Notes: generated by a model from the sequence alone, not told the origin. A DNA stretch of 64,000 nucleotides from Pseudoalteromonas arctica A 37-1-2 (GCF_000238395.3 NZ_CP011025.1:868001-932000), one strand, 5' to 3'; shown: positions 27,823-38,152, counted from the stretch's first letter. Made by a program: numbers and translations.

Positions 27823-27899
27823 AGGGGCGTAGTTCCAATTGGTAGAACAGCGGTCTCCAAAACCGATGGTTGGGAGTTCGAATCTCTCCGCCCCTGCCA
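27823..27899 (+). tRNA. trpT: tRNA-Trp (anticodon CCA)
   Basis: The acceptor stem AGGGGCG/CGCCCCT is perfect. The anticodon arm is GGTCTCCAAAACC with CCA in the loop, the T arm contains GGGAGTTCGAATCTCTCC, the discriminator base is G and the 3' CCA is encoded. It closely resembles the enterobacterial tRNA-Trp. It stands alone between the guaA terminator and holD. Confidence 0.97.
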
Positions 27900-27963
27900 T
27901 TTCTTCTTTACATCGTTTTTATTACTTCTTATATTGTTCAAATGTCTAATCTACTGAGTTGTT

Positions 27964-28269
27964 ATGCATCCACGTTACGCAGCTATTTTTGATATAGAAA
28001 ATCTTGAACTCAATCAACATTATTGTCCTCAAGCAAATGATCAAGCTAATACTTTATCGCAAAGCACGATAGCTAGTTCTTTAACGCTAAATGAGCAACT
28101 ACTTGCAGACATTAAACTCAGTGCAGAGCCTATTATTATAAATAGCGTTGTACAGGGCAGTGAGATGCAATTAAACGATAATAAGCTTACATTGCCAACC
28201 CCACAGCTCAACGCCTCTGAGAAGCGTGCTTTATGGGCTTTAATGAGTAAACACCTTGATAAACTTTAA
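27964..28269 (+). CDS. holD: DNA polymerase III psi subunit (HolD-like)
   Basis: This is a short, divergent protein of 101 residues, assigned mainly by position and two weak similarities. The holD-rimI gene pair is conserved in gammaproteobacteria. The N-terminal 'AAIFDIENLELN' fits the clamp-loader/SSB-binding start of HolD, and the C-terminal 'ASEKRALWALMSKHL' matches its final helix. Psi bridges the chi subunit and the clamp loader. It is shorter than the 137-residue E. coli protein. Its end overlaps rimI by 14 bases. Confidence 0.65.
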   Translation: MHPRYAAIFDIENLELNQHYCPQANDQANTLSQSTIASSLTLNEQLLADIKLSAEPIIINSVVQGSEMQLNDNKLTLPTPQLNASEKRALWALMSKHLDKL

Positions 28270-28723
28270 ATCAGTAGATGAAACTGCAATACCTCAATTA
28301 ATGGCCATCGAAACAGCGTGTCATAGCCATCCGTGGACTTTAAATACAATGGGTTCATGTATAGGCGGGCGCTATTTTAATGTTGCCGCATTTGATGAGG
28401 CGAGCATGATTGGTTTTTATATTGGTGAAAAAGCAGGGCCTGATTTTACACTTATGGATATTTGTGTAACACCAAGTCACCAGGGTAAGGGTATTGCAAG
28501 GCAGTTGTTAGCGCAGTTTATTGAATATGGTGAGCAGCAAAATGCTGAAAACCTCTTTTTAGAAGTTCGCGAATCAAATACGCGTGCTATTGCGCTGTAC
28601 GAGCGCGCAGGCTTTGCTGAGATGTCAGTGCGTAAAAACTACTACCCAAGTGATAACCCTGCTAAAAATGGCTTTGAAGACGCTATTTTAATGGGTATGG
28701 CGCTAGGTTTAAACTTTTCATAA
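28256..28723 (+). CDS. rimI: Ribosomal protein S18 alanine N-acetyltransferase
   Basis: This GNAT acetyltransferase modifies the N-terminus of ribosomal protein S18. It starts with TTG inside holD; this start is supported because 'INFKSVDETAIPQLMAIE' aligns with the N-terminus of RimI proteins. The acetyl-CoA loop is in 'VTPSHQGKGIARQLL', followed by 'LEVRESNTRAIALYERAGF', a RimI signature, and 'RKNYYP'. It has 155 residues. The overlap and TTG start suggest coupled, modest translation. Confidence 0.92.
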   Translation: MINFKSVDETAIPQLMAIETACHSHPWTLNTMGSCIGGRYFNVAAFDEASMIGFYIGEKAGPDFTLMDICVTPSHQGKGIARQLLAQFIEYGEQQNAENLFLEVRESNTRAIALYERAGFAEMSVRKNYYPSDNPAKNGFEDAILMGMALGLNFS

Positions 28724-28798
28724 TTAAAGTCGGTAATTAGCATTTAAAATATAGAGCCGCTAAAGTACTGCACTTGTACCGTTTTGTAACTTTGCTTT

Positions 28799-31471
28799 TT
28801 AGGTTACTTTGTCGCTAATTGCTTGCTCAATGGCTGCTATTAAATCATTTACCAGCTCGTCTCTTGGTACTTTATTGTTACTTTTTAAGTTCTCTTCAAG
28901 TGCCGCAGCGCTATGGTAAATTTCATCAAAGTTAAAGCATCCAGAACTGCCTTTAACACTGTGCGCTATACCTCTTAATGCTTCCCAATCATCACAATGC
29001 TGCAAAGCTTTAACTTCTTCTAAATATGTAGGTAAGTTAGCTAAGTAATTATCGGCAATTTGCTGAAACTTTTCGCTCTTTAATAGGCTATCCCATTTAT
29101 TTTGATTATCTTTTTCAAGATGCAGGTAGCTTACGAGTACGTTTTCCAGAGCATCTTTATCAATGGGTTTAGCCAATGCTTTGTCGCAACCAGCTTCTAG
29201 ATAAGTGCCTATATCATGGTTCATTACATTGGCAGTAAGGGCAATGATAGGGCCATCATACGCTGCATGACGAAGCATTTTAGTCGCTTCTAATCCGCCC
29301 ATTACAGGCATTTGCATATCCATAATAATAAGTTGGTAGTCGTTTACGAGCGCCATTTCTACAGCTTGTGCGCCATTACTGGCAATATCGGGTTCAAGGC
29401 CCCAGGTTTGCAGTAATAATTTAATTAATAGTTGGTTATCTGGGTTATCCTCAGCCACTAATATATTGGCGTCGAAGCTATTGGTTGCAAACGATAAGAG
29501 AGGGTCTTTCTCTGGTATTAACTGGCTGTCTTGCGTTAAAAATTCAAGCATGGGTTGATCATCAGATAGCTGACATGCCACCCTAATTGTAACTCGGCTA
29601 CCTACACCCACTTCACTTTCAAGGTTTACATCGCCACCAAGTAACAGTGCTAAGTTTTTAGAAATACACAACCCAAGACCTGTACCACCAAAACGACGTG
29701 TAGTTGTGGCATCGGCCTGTTCAAACGGCTTAAATACACGTTCTATTTGATGCTCAGACATACCAATACCAGTATCTTTAATTACAAACTCTAGCTTTTG
29801 ACTTGCTTGTAAATAATGCACACAAATAGACACGCTGCCATTTTCGGTAAATTTAACAGCGTTATTAGCAATGTTTATAAGTATTTGTTTTAAGCGGGTC
29901 ACATCACTATAAATGGTGCGGGGTAGCGGCAGTTGATAGTCGATATTAAGGGTTAATTGTTTTTCTTGTGCCAGTGGTTGAATAATTGATTCAATGTCGT
30001 GCACAAGCTGCACTACGTTTAACGCTGACAAATCAACAGCCAGCTTTTCAGCTTCAATTTTAGATAAATCGAGTATGTTATTTATTAACTCTAGTAAGTG
30101 TTTGGAATTACGTAAAATAGTGCTTAGGTGTTGTTTGTCATTCGCTACTTTATCGTTATGTAGTAACTGCTCTGTAAAGCCCATAATGGCCGTGAGCGGC
30201 GTGCGTATTTCGTGACTCATGTTGGCTAAAAAACGACTCTTAAGTTGATTAGCTTGCTCAGCTTGGCCAATAGCTAACTCAAGTTGGCTGTTCATAGCTT
30301 CAAGTGCTTGGGTACGACTTTCCACTTTATCTTCAAGGTGGTGTTTGTATTCTTCAAGCTGTTGTTGGTAGTGCCTTATTTGATTAACCATGTGGTTAAA
30401 GTCGTTAAATAAAACACCTACTTCATCATTTGTATGAGCTGGTAAGTGCACCGACAAATCGCCATCACCAACACGATGACTCGCAGCCCCGAGTAACTCA
30501 ATTGGGTTAAGTAATAAATTGCGGACCACTACAAAAATTAATATTGGCAGGGTGATCACCGAAATAATAACAATTAAGCCTGTTATTAAACTTATGGCTT
30601 TACCTGATTGATAAAGCACCCCTTTGGGAATGGTCGATACGTAATAATATCCGCCGGGCATTTGCACTGCAAAAATCATTCGCTCTATTTTGTCTATGCT
30701 TGAGAGTTCAATAGTTGAAAGCATGCCGATATCAGCGAGGTCGTGCACTTGATTAAGTTCGTACTCGCTTATGTATTGGCCACGCATATTGTAATCGGAG
30801 CTAAATAAAATTTTCCCGTCTTTAGTCAACATTAAATTAAGCGTGTTGTTATATGGCGCTTCTAAAATACTAGAGTTTAGTATTGAAGGTTCTATATGTA
30901 TTACAATAAAACCAAGCTGCTGTGGTCGTTTTAAATAGTAATCAACACTATAAATTCGTTGAATAAAATACAAACTAGTGGTGCCATCATCCTTTTGAAT
31001 CATAAATTGCTGTTTACTTAAATTACTTTGCAATACTTGATTAAAAAATGGGTAGCTTTTAGGCGCTGTTGTTAGGTTGTTAGAGTAGTAGGCATCGCTT
31101 TTACCACTGGCTGAAACTAAATTAATGCTAATTATATCGGGATAAGCCTCACTGTAACTGGCAAATACATCCATAAGCGCGCCAAGTTTTCGGGTGTAAT
31201 TACCGTTGGCACGAATGTCGTTTGCTAAAAAATCACTAAGTACTGGCGAGGTTGAAAGTAGTTTTGCTGTAGAGTGAAAAGAGTCGATATAATTAAATAT
31301 TTTTTGCTGTTGTTGCTCAACAAAACGGCTCATTATTAAATCAGCTTGTTTTTGTGTTGAATTAGTTACATTGGTGAGTGTAAAGCCACCTAAAAATAGC
31401 AGCGGTAGAATAACAAGGGGTGTTATATACCATAATAATCTAATACTTAACTTACTGGTTTTCATGACCAA
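28799..31471 (-). CDS. Hybrid sensor histidine kinase with receiver and HPt domains
   Basis: This is a large phosphorelay kinase. Order: membrane helix (about 10-30), a periplasmic Cache-like sensor (about 35-285), a second helix (about 290-315), HAMP, coiled coil, HisKA with His in 'MSHEIRTPLTAIMGF', HATPase_c ('GTGLGLCISKNLA'), a receiver with Asp in 'LIIMDMQMPVMGG', and a C-terminal HPt domain with His in 'IAHSVKGSSG'. The TTG at 31471 sits nine bases after GGAGG, better than the ATG two codons later. No response regulator gene is adjacent, so the output partner lies elsewhere. Confidence 0.9.
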   Translation of the reverse strand: MVMKTSKLSIRLLWYITPLVILPLLFLGGFTLTNVTNSTQKQADLIMSRFVEQQQQKIFNYIDSFHSTAKLLSTSPVLSDFLANDIRANGNYTRKLGALMDVFASYSEAYPDIISINLVSASGKSDAYYSNNLTTAPKSYPFFNQVLQSNLSKQQFMIQKDDGTTSLYFIQRIYSVDYYLKRPQQLGFIVIHIEPSILNSSILEAPYNNTLNLMLTKDGKILFSSDYNMRGQYISEYELNQVHDLADIGMLSTIELSSIDKIERMIFAVQMPGGYYYVSTIPKGVLYQSGKAISLITGLIVIISVITLPILIFVVVRNLLLNPIELLGAASHRVGDGDLSVHLPAHTNDEVGVLFNDFNHMVNQIRHYQQQLEEYKHHLEDKVESRTQALEAMNSQLELAIGQAEQANQLKSRFLANMSHEIRTPLTAIMGFTEQLLHNDKVANDKQHLSTILRNSKHLLELINNILDLSKIEAEKLAVDLSALNVVQLVHDIESIIQPLAQEKQLTLNIDYQLPLPRTIYSDVTRLKQILINIANNAVKFTENGSVSICVHYLQASQKLEFVIKDTGIGMSEHQIERVFKPFEQADATTTRRFGGTGLGLCISKNLALLLGGDVNLESEVGVGSRVTIRVACQLSDDQPMLEFLTQDSQLIPEKDPLLSFATNSFDANILVAEDNPDNQLLIKLLLQTWGLEPDIASNGAQAVEMALVNDYQLIIMDMQMPVMGGLEATKMLRHAAYDGPIIALTANVMNHDIGTYLEAGCDKALAKPIDKDALENVLVSYLHLEKDNQNKWDSLLKSEKFQQIADNYLANLPTYLEEVKALQHCDDWEALRGIAHSVKGSSGCFNFDEIYHSAAALEENLKSNNKVPRDELVNDLIAAIEQAISDKVT

Positions 31472-32085
31472 ACGACTTATCCTCCATGCAATCTACCAAT
31501 AATATGCGTTACGACTTTATTACACAAGCTTGTGGCGGTCTTGGTGGCTAAATTACAATCAGTAGTTGCATGGTATTTAGCTCTATATTGGTGTTTTTTT
31601 ATTTTATTAAGTTATTTTAATTTAATAAGTTACATGCATATAACCGTTATTTTATTGTTCAAAAAAGTTTACATAAATTTACATCTTTTAAAGTCATTTT
31701 TTTAAAGATAAATGCTATCACTTAAAATTGAATATTCTAATTTACTCTTAGTTATAAATACCAGTGGGTTAACGCAGGGCTGTTAGCCGGGCCACTAGGT
31801 TATATTCTCAAGCAAGGCTTAAAAATTCTAATGGTGTGCAGAGGCTTGGTGTATTGTGTGCTGATTCTATTTATTTGGCTTATTACTGATTTTTTTATAC
31901 CTCATTTGCAGTTAGGCTTCCCAAAATCCATATTAATAAAAAAGATCAGCTAATAACCAACCATTGATTGTTTATAAGGCCAAGATCAGCGAAAATAGTT
32001 TCCAATTACGATTAACATAACGGATCGCATGTGAAGGGCCAATTTAGGGCTTTTCTGATGGTGTGTTGAGCTTTCGAGGTTGCTC
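31472..32085. other. Intergenic region without a recognisable gene
   Basis: About 610 bases between the hybrid kinase and the repeat element before prfC. It is AT-rich with several stops in each frame. The longest candidate is a 40-codon frame starting at about 31830 that encodes one hydrophobic segment (LVYCVLILFIWLITDFF) but has no ribosome site. AAGATCAGC occurs twice about 40 bases apart, near 31950 and 31990. I see nothing else. Confidence 0.5.
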
Positions 32086-32248
32086 TATACCAATTTTATT
32101 AAACCAAGATCGTTCTAGCGTATTAAATAACTCACTAACTACGTTAAAAATTATTCATAGAGAATAACTCTATGTGATAATTTCGCCTTGTTATTGCGCT
32201 ATTTTATTATCGCTATAATAGAACGCTAATTTAATGCAATTGGTATTA
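32086..32248. repeat. 163-bp inverted-repeat (MITE-like) element, copy 1
   Basis: The element begins TATACCAATTTTATTAAA and ends TTTAATGCAATTGGTATTA, and its two halves are imperfectly complementary over their full length (ATTATTCATAGAG against CTCTATGTGATAAT at the centre). A second copy of matching length and ends lies at 63359-63522. It sits about 70 bases before prfC. No coding capacity. Confidence 0.75.
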
Positions 32249-32317
32249 TTTAAGCCTTGAAAGCTCAGCATACTTAAAGTGGATAATATCCGTATACAAA
32301 CTAAAAGAACTTTTTTA

Positions 32318-33907
32318 ATGGCAGATCAAAATCTCCTTAGCGAAATTAATAAACGACGAACCTTTGCTATCATCTCTCACCCAGATGCTGGTAAAACAAC
32401 CATTACCGAAAAAGTATTGTTATTCGGACAAGCTATTCAACGAGCCGGCACTGTAAAAGGCCGTGGCTCTAACCAGCATGCAAAGTCTGACTGGATGGAA
32501 ATGGAAAAAGAGCGTGGTATATCTGTTACTACCTCTGTAATGCAGTTTCCATATAACAACGCACTTGTTAATTTACTTGATACTCCAGGACATGAAGATT
32601 TCTCGGAAGATACTTACCGCACATTAACTGCGGTAGATTCGTGTTTAATGGTTATTGATGCAGCAAAGGGTGTAGAAGATCGTACCCGTAAGCTAATGGA
32701 AGTTACACGCCTGCGTACAACGCCAATTGTTACGTTTATGAATAAATGTGACCGTGAAATTCGCGACCCAATGGAAGTGCTTGACGAAGTTGAAACAGAG
32801 CTAAATATTGCCTGTGCACCCATTACTTGGCCAATTGGCTGTGGTAAAGAGTTCAAAGGTGTTTATCACATTCATAATGACGAAGCTGTTTTATACAAAA
32901 CAGGTCAGGGTCATAAAATTCAAGAAGTTCGTACCATTAAAGGTCTTGATAACCCAGAACTTGATATTGCCATTGGTGAAGATTTAGCTGCGCAATTACG
33001 CGATGAGCTTGAGCTTGTTATTGGCGCATCAAACGAATTTGATTTAGATCTGTTTTTAGCCGGTGAGCTTTCGCCGGTTTATTACGGTACCGCACTTGGT
33101 AACTTTGGTGTTGACCACGTTTTAGATGGTTTAACTAAATGGGCACCAACGCCACTGCCTCGTGAAACCGAAGACAGACTTATTGTTGCAACTGAAGAAA
33201 ACTTTACTGGTTTTGTATTTAAAATTCAGGCCAACATGGACCCTAAACACCGTGACCGTATTGCATTTATGCGTATTGTATCGGGTAAGTACAGCCAAGG
33301 CATGAAAATGAATCACGTGCGAATTAGCAAGCAAGTGAGCATTTCTGATGCGGTAACCTTTATGGCGGGCGATCGTGAGCGCGCAGCTGACGCTTACGCG
33401 GGCGATATTATTGGTTTGCATAACCACGGTACCATTCAAATTGGTGATACGTTCACACAAGGCGAAAAACTTAAATTTAGCGGTATCCCTAACTTTGCGC
33501 CTGAATTATTCCGCCGTATTCGTCTACGCGATCCGCTTAAGCAAAAGCAATTATTAAAAGGCTTAGTACAGCTTTCTGAAGAAGGTGCTGTGCAAGTATT
33601 TAGACCGCTTATAAACAACGATTTAATTGTGGGCGCGGTAGGTGTACTTCAGTTTGATGTAGTTGTAGCGCGCTTAAAAGCCGAATATAACGTAGATGCT
33701 ATTTACGAAGGTGTAAATGTAAATACAGCGCGTTGGGTAAGCAGCGACGATGTGAAAAAGTTTGAAGACTTTAAGCGCAAGTGCGAAAGTAATTTAGCAC
33801 TCGATGGTGGCGATAACTTAACTTACATTGCGCCGAGCCGTGTAAATCTTAATTTATCAGTAGAGCGTTACCCAGAAGTGACATTTAACCACACTCGCGA
33901 AAACTAG
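32318..33907 (+). CDS. prfC: Peptide chain release factor 3
   Basis: This translational GTPase releases RF1/RF2 from the ribosome after termination. I start it at [18 protein letters not shown], giving 529 residues as in E. coli. G-motifs: 'SHPDAGKTT', '[16 protein letters not shown]' and 'NKCDRE', followed by RF3-specific segments '[11 protein letters not shown]' and '[16 protein letters not shown]'. A short hairpin, without a T tract, separates it from argS. Confidence 0.97.
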   Translation: MADQNLLSEINKRRTFAIISHPDAGKTTITEKVLLFGQAIQRAGTVKGRGSNQHAKSDWMEMEKERGISVTTSVMQFPYNNALVNLLDTPGHEDFSEDTYRTLTAVDSCLMVIDAAKGVEDRTRKLMEVTRLRTTPIVTFMNKCDREIRDPMEVLDEVETELNIACAPITWPIGCGKEFKGVYHIHNDEAVLYKTGQGHKIQEVRTIKGLDNPELDIAIGEDLAAQLRDELELVIGASNEFDLDLFLAGELSPVYYGTALGNFGVDHVLDGLTKWAPTPLPRETEDRLIVATEENFTGFVFKIQANMDPKHRDRIAFMRIVSGKYSQGMKMNHVRISKQVSISDAVTFMAGDRERAADAYAGDIIGLHNHGTIQIGDTFTQGEKLKFSGIPNFAPELFRRIRLRDPLKQKQLLKGLVQLSEEGAVQVFRPLINNDLIVGAVGVLQFDVVVARLKAEYNVDAIYEGVNVNTARWVSSDDVKKFEDFKRKCESNLALDGGDNLTYIAPSRVNLNLSVERYPEVTFNHTREN

Positions 33908-33931
33908 AATCGACTGACTACAGTTAACTGA

Positions 33932-33951
33932 AAGCCTGCTTTGGCGGGCTT
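33932..33951. other. Short hairpin between prfC and argS
   Basis: AAGCCTGC and GCGGGCTT pair with one G-T wobble around four bases. There is no T tract, so it is not a clear terminator; it could be an RNA processing or stability element. Confidence 0.4.
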
Positions 33952-33966
33952 ACAAAGGTAAAAAAT

Positions 33967-35709
33967 ATGAATATTCGTACTATTTTAATCGAAAAAGCCA
34001 TTGCCGCTATGGCGGGCGCAGGCTTACCTGAAGATACAAACCCAGCAGTAACACAAAGCACACGTCCACAATTTGGTGATTACCAAATTAATGCAGCAAT
34101 GGGCGCGGCTAAAAAAATGAAAAGCAACCCACGTGAGCTTGCGCAAAAAATTATAGATAACCTTGATGTAAGCGATATTGCTCAAAAGACTGAAATTGCT
34201 GGCCCAGGTTTTATTAATATTCATTTAAAGCCTGAGTTTTTAGCTCAAAGCGTACAAGCCGCTAACAGTGATGCAAAGCTTGCTGTAAATGAGCATGCTA
34301 ACCCGCAAAAAGTGGTTGTTGACTATTCATCACCAAACCTTGCTAAAGAAATGCACGTAGGCCATTTACGTTCAACCATTATTGGTGACTCAATTGTGCG
34401 TGCGCTTGAATTTAGAGGCGATACGGTTGTACGTCAAAATCACATGGGTGATTGGGGCACGCAATTTGGTATGTTAATCGCGCATTTAGAAGATCAAATT
34501 AGCCAAGGTGTTGATTTAGATTCTGTAGCGCTTGCTGATTTAGAAACCTTTTACCGCGATGCTAAAAAACGCTTTGACGACGAAGAAGGCTTTGCTGATA
34601 AAGCACGTAATTACGTTGTTAAATTACAAGGCGGCGATGCGCATTGTGAAAAACTTTGGAAACTGTTTATAGCTACCTCAGTTAAGCATTCTGAAGAAGT
34701 ATACAAGCGTTTAAATGTAACACTTACTCAAGCCGATATTATGGCTGAAAGCGCATACAACGCAGAACTTAACGATATTATTAGCCTACTTAAAGATAAA
34801 AATATTGCAGTAGAGTCGCAAGGCGCGCAAGTTGTGTTTTTAGATGAGCTTGCCAACAAAGATGGCGAACCATCAGCGTTTATCGTACAAAAATCTGGCG
34901 GTGGCTTTTTATATGCAACAACAGATTTAGCGGCATGTGATTATCGTTCAAATAAATTAGGTGCTGATCGTATCTTAATTTTTGTAGATGCACGTCAAAA
35001 TCTACACTTTAATCAAGTAGAGCTTACAGCGCGTAAAGCAGGTTTATTACGAGACGAAACAAGTTACGAGTTTTGCCCGTTTGGCACCATGATGGGCGCC
35101 GATAACAAACCATTTAAAACACGTACTGGCGGCACAGTAAAACTTGCTGATTTATTAGAAGAGTCAATTAACCGTGCAGCCGCAAAACTAGCTGAACGTG
35201 AGTCTGATTTAAGTGATAGCGATCGCAGCGAGATTGCACGTAAAGTAGGTATTGGCGCAGTTAAATACGCCGACCTTTCTAAGCACCGTACCAGCGATTA
35301 CATTTTTAACTGGGACAGCATGCTAAGCTTTGAAGGCGCAACCGCTCCTTACTTACAATATGCTTATACACGTATACGCAGTATTTTCCGTAAGTCAGGC
35401 GTTGATGCAGCTACATTAAATTCAGATGTTGCAATTATTGAGCCTCAAGAAAAAGCACTAGCACTTAAGCTACTACAGCTTGAAGAAGTACTTGATTTAA
35501 TGATCAGCGAAGCCACACCGCACGTACTGTGTGGTTACTTGTACGAGCTAGCAAGCTTATACATGACATTTTACGAAGCCTGCCCAGTACTTAAAGAGGG
35601 CGTAGAGCCAAGCGTGCGCGATAGCCGCTTAGTGCTGTGTAATTTGGTTTCTAAAACATTAGAAACGGGATTGGATTTGCTAGGTATTGAAGTCATGGAG
35701 CAAATGTAA
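33967..35709 (+). CDS. argS: Arginine-tRNA ligase
   Basis: This class I synthetase charges tRNA-Arg. It has the N-terminal additional domain, then the HIGH-type motif in '[20 protein letters not shown]', a central Rossmann fold ('[13 protein letters not shown]', '[11 protein letters not shown]') and the helical anticodon-binding domain. It has 580 residues, the usual length. AAAGGT precedes the ATG. It ends just before a repeat-rich gap. Confidence 0.97.
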   Translation: MNIRTILIEKAIAAMAGAGLPEDTNPAVTQSTRPQFGDYQINAAMGAAKKMKSNPRELAQKIIDNLDVSDIAQKTEIAGPGFINIHLKPEFLAQSVQAANSDAKLAVNEHANPQKVVVDYSSPNLAKEMHVGHLRSTIIGDSIVRALEFRGDTVVRQNHMGDWGTQFGMLIAHLEDQISQGVDLDSVALADLETFYRDAKKRFDDEEGFADKARNYVVKLQGGDAHCEKLWKLFIATSVKHSEEVYKRLNVTLTQADIMAESAYNAELNDIISLLKDKNIAVESQGAQVVFLDELANKDGEPSAFIVQKSGGGFLYATTDLAACDYRSNKLGADRILIFVDARQNLHFNQVELTARKAGLLRDETSYEFCPFGTMMGADNKPFKTRTGGTVKLADLLEESINRAAAKLAERESDLSDSDRSEIARKVGIGAVKYADLSKHRTSDYIFNWDSMLSFEGATAPYLQYAYTRIRSIFRKSGVDAATLNSDVAIIEPQEKALALKLLQLEEVLDLMISEATPHVLCGYLYELASLYMTFYEACPVLKEGVEPSVRDSRLVLCNLVSKTLETGLDLLGIEVMEQM

Positions 35710-35741
35710 TCACCGTCGTATTTTAACCTAATACTACGTTA

Positions 35742-35802
35742 TCCACCCCAACTTACCCTAATCACATACAAACCGTATGCTCATAGGGGTAAGTCGGGTT
35801 GG
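35742..35802. repeat. Nested inverted repeat A (argS-pdxH gap)
   Basis: Arms of about 19 bp (CCCCAACTTACCCTA and TAGGGGTAAGTCGGGTTGG) enclose a loop with its own small stem, CATAC/GTATG. The loop core TCACATACAAACCGTATG closely resembles that of repeat B at 35873-35929. Confidence 0.7.
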
Positions 35803-35872
35803 ACGCCTTGTCTTAGGCTAAACTACTTAGGTGAACCGTCTGCTGCGTGTAGTTCGCTTTGACTGCGTTGTC

Positions 35873-35929
35873 GTGCTTTTTTAGCCTAAGTCACATACTA
35901 AATGTATGCTCCTTGGCATAAAAAAGCAC
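35873..35929. repeat. Nested inverted repeat B (argS-pdxH gap)
   Basis: GTGCTTTTTTAGCC pairs with GGCATAAAAAAGCAC and encloses a CATAC/GTATG stem. The 21-bp loop region at 35891-35911 matches that of repeat A (35762-35782) at 18 positions, so the two hairpins share a loop but have unrelated arms. Confidence 0.7.
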
Positions 35930-35979
35930 TCCGTCTTGTCAGCACTTCTACACTTGCAGATGTAATGTTTTACATTGTA

Positions 35980-36050
35980 GGTTGGGTTGAGTGAAACGAA
36001 ACCCAACGATACACCTGAGACTCTATGTTTATTGCTATCGATACACCTGA
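35980..36050. repeat. TTGGGTT/AACCCAA hairpin and 12-bp direct repeats
   Basis: GGTTGGGTTGAG...GAAACCCAACG forms a hairpin of a kind seen in many unrelated bacteria. CGATACACCTGA follows at 36007 and again at 36039. Together with repeats A and B they fill most of the 428-base gap between argS and pdxH, where I find no gene. Confidence 0.6.
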
Positions 36051-36137
36051 ATCTTAATATTTGTTACTGCTCAACATCTAATGTTTTAAGCTCGCTACTC
36101 TAAGCTCTTTTCTAAGGCTTTATTTAAAGGATTTGTT

Positions 36138-36776
36138 ATGAAACTCGAAGATATCCGCCGTGAATACCTGCAAGATGCGTTAAGCGAAGATAACTTGCAA
36201 GATGATCCGTTTAAGCAGTTTGAAACATGGCTTGAGCATGCTGTAGCAAGCCAATTACCCGATCCAACAGCGATGGTTGTAGCAACTGTTGATGAAACAG
36301 GTCAGCCTTCACAGCGCATTGTGCTTTTAAAGCATCTGGATGATAACGGTTTTGTATTTTTTACCAATACAGGTTCGCGTAAAGCGCAAGAGCTTAAAGG
36401 TAATAACAAAATATCGCTGCACTTTCCGTGGCACCACATGGAACGCCAAGTTATTGTGTATGGCGAGGCTAAACCATTACCTACATCTGCCGTGGCAAAG
36501 TACTTTTTATCTCGACCTAAAGAAAGCCAATTAGCTGCGTGGGCGTCAGCGCAAAGTCGTCCGGTGTCATCACGTAAAGTACTCATGGAAACCTTCGCCA
36601 ACATGAAAAATAAGTTTGCTAAAGGTGAAATTCCATTGCCTGATTTTTGGGGCGGATATTGTGTAGTACCCACTAAAATTGAGTTTTGGCAAGGTGGGGC
36701 GCATCGTTTGCATGATCGCTTTATATATCAGCGCCAAGCAGATAACAGCTGGCAAATTACACGCTTAAACCCTTAA
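36138..36776 (+). CDS. pdxH: Pyridoxamine 5'-phosphate oxidase
   Basis: This FMN enzyme oxidises pyridoxine or pyridoxamine phosphate to pyridoxal phosphate. It is 212 residues, with '[21 protein letters not shown]', '[13 protein letters not shown]', 'RQVIVYGEA', '[19 protein letters not shown]' and a closing 'WQITRLNP', which is the classical C-terminus. AAAGGATTTGTT is a good ribosome site. The TatD gene follows after 21 bases and is likely co-transcribed. Confidence 0.97.
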   Translation: MKLEDIRREYLQDALSEDNLQDDPFKQFETWLEHAVASQLPDPTAMVVATVDETGQPSQRIVLLKHLDDNGFVFFTNTGSRKAQELKGNNKISLHFPWHHMERQVIVYGEAKPLPTSAVAKYFLSRPKESQLAAWASAQSRPVSSRKVLMETFANMKNKFAKGEIPLPDFWGGYCVVPTKIEFWQGGAHRLHDRFIYQRQADNSWQITRLNP

Positions 36777-36797
36777 TTAAAAGATGAGTAAGTAACC

Positions 36798-37565
36798 GTG
36801 CAATTTATTGACTCTCATTGCCACCTCGACTTTAGCGAGTTTGATTCGAATCGTGAATCGCTCATAAACGAGTGTGTAGCAAAGGGAGTTAATCAGTTTG
36901 TTGTGCCGGGTATTACGCTTGCTCAATCGCATACTCTCATAAAACTCAAAGCAACTTACCCAAGTATAAAAATAGCCGCAGGGCTACATCCTTACTTTTT
37001 AGAGCAACATAAAGAATCGCACATAGAAGCGTTATTTGAATTCGCGACTGCAAATAAGTATCAGTTGGTAGCTATTGGGGAGTGCGGGCTTGATCGAAGT
37101 ATTGAAAACCTTCCTAAACAAACTTATTTATTTGAGCAGCAAATAGGGCTTTCTAATGAGCTTAACTTACCGCTCATTGTGCATCATAGGCAAAGCCATG
37201 ATTTAATTGCGCAATCGTTTAAGCGGTGTAAGCCAAAAAACGGGGGAGTGATTCATGCCTTTTCGGGCTCACTTCAACAAGCGCAGTACTATATTAAGCA
37301 AGGTTTTAAGCTTGGCATAGGCGGCGTAATTACCTATGATCGCGCAGTTAAAACACGTGCTGTTATTGCTGCTATTGAGCCAGATCACTTAGTGCTTGAG
37401 ACCGACTCACCTTCAATGCCGTTAAGCGGTCATCAAGGTGAAGTTAACACGCCATTACATATACCTGATGTATTTAACGCGTTATGTGATTTAAAGCCAC
37501 ATAGTGAAAGAGGGACGCTTGCAAAGCAGCTTTACGATTCTTGTTCAGATGTTTTTTGCATATAG
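36798..37565 (+). CDS. TatD-family metal-dependent hydrolase
   Basis: This TIM-barrel phosphoesterase or nuclease of the TatD family, closest in length and motifs to YjjV-type members, has 255 residues. Metal ligands are visible: HxH in 'DSHCHLDF', Glu in 'AIGECGLDR', His in 'IVHHRQSHD' and 'GVIHAFSG', and Asp in 'LETDSP'. The start is GTG with a weak ribosome site. Its 3' end overlaps the convergent YtjB-like gene by 34 bases. The substrate is unknown. Confidence 0.9.
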   Translation: MQFIDSHCHLDFSEFDSNRESLINECVAKGVNQFVVPGITLAQSHTLIKLKATYPSIKIAAGLHPYFLEQHKESHIEALFEFATANKYQLVAIGECGLDRSIENLPKQTYLFEQQIGLSNELNLPLIVHHRQSHDLIAQSFKRCKPKNGGVIHAFSGSLQQAQYYIKQGFKLGIGGVITYDRAVKTRAVIAAIEPDHLVLETDSPSMPLSGHQGEVNTPLHIPDVFNALCDLKPHSERGTLAKQLYDSCSDVFCI

Positions 37566-38152
37566 CGATTTACCTGCCAACGTTTTAATCCACGCCCTAA
37601 CTGCCACGTAAAAATACATGCAATCACTAGCATTAATAGTACCTGTCGACCTAAGTCATGAAAATGATTATGGCTGTCTGATATTGCGGCGCGAGTTAAA
37701 TAAGTAACAGACACAAAGCCTATAGGGCGGTCATCATCGCTTATCACGGGTTCCATAAAAGGTGTTTTTAGCTTACTAATACCCGGTGTAGAGTCAGGAA
37801 GTTGTCCATAAATATGGTGTGACTGCCAATTGTCACTGCTAGCAATTAAAATGCCTTGTTGATCATAAATAGTCGCAGAAAGTACAAATTCATCTTTACT
37901 TATATCGTTACAAATGGCGTTGAGCTGTGGTTTGTTTTTTTCAATAAGCGGTGTTTTAACATTTAAAGCCATAAACTGAGTGAGGCTTTTTGCCGTGCTA
38001 TCGGCACTATCATAAAGTAACTGATGACTCTGAAAACTACTATTAACACCTACCCAGCTTAGTAATACAAAACAACCAGCCGCTAGTATTAAGCGAACAA
38101 GTCGTTTTCTTTGAGAAGCAGTAATAGGGTTTTTAATATGGTTATTTTTCAT
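37532..38152 (-). CDS. YtjB/AhpA-like membrane protein
   Basis: This inner-membrane protein is of the family found next to serB in gammaproteobacteria (YtjB/Smp in E. coli, AhpA in Vibrio). An N-terminal helix (LVRLILAAGCFVLLSWVGV) is followed by a periplasmic, Cache-like region of about 120 residues ('LVLSATIYDQQGILIAS'-type strand pattern) and a second helix near the C-terminus (VLLMLVIACIFTWQLG). I use the ATG at 38152; a GTG at 38158 is possible. It is divergent from serB, as in other genomes. Function is unclear. Confidence 0.8.
   Translation of the reverse strand: MKNNHIKNPITASQRKRLVRLILAAGCFVLLSWVGVNSSFQSHQLLYDSADSTAKSLTQFMALNVKTPLIEKNKPQLNAICNDISKDEFVLSATIYDQQGILIASSDNWQSHHIYGQLPDSTPGISKLKTPFMEPVISDDDRPIGFVSVTYLTRAAISDSHNHFHDLGRQVLLMLVIACIFTWQLGRGLKRWQVNRYMQKTSEQES

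Noticed and set aside
27823..28269. tRNA-Trp as an integration site for a genomic island
   Set aside because: Flanking genes are housekeeping, and there is no integrase and no repeated tRNA 3' end nearby.
31830..31955. 40-codon frame with one hydrophobic segment upstream of prfC
   Set aside because: There is no ribosome site or promoter and no homologue I recall; AT-rich DNA gives such hydrophobic frames by chance.
35710..36137. Possible CRISPR array in the repeat-rich gap between argS and pdxH
   Set aside because: The repeats are inverted, differ in arms and are too few and unevenly spaced. No cas genes are present.
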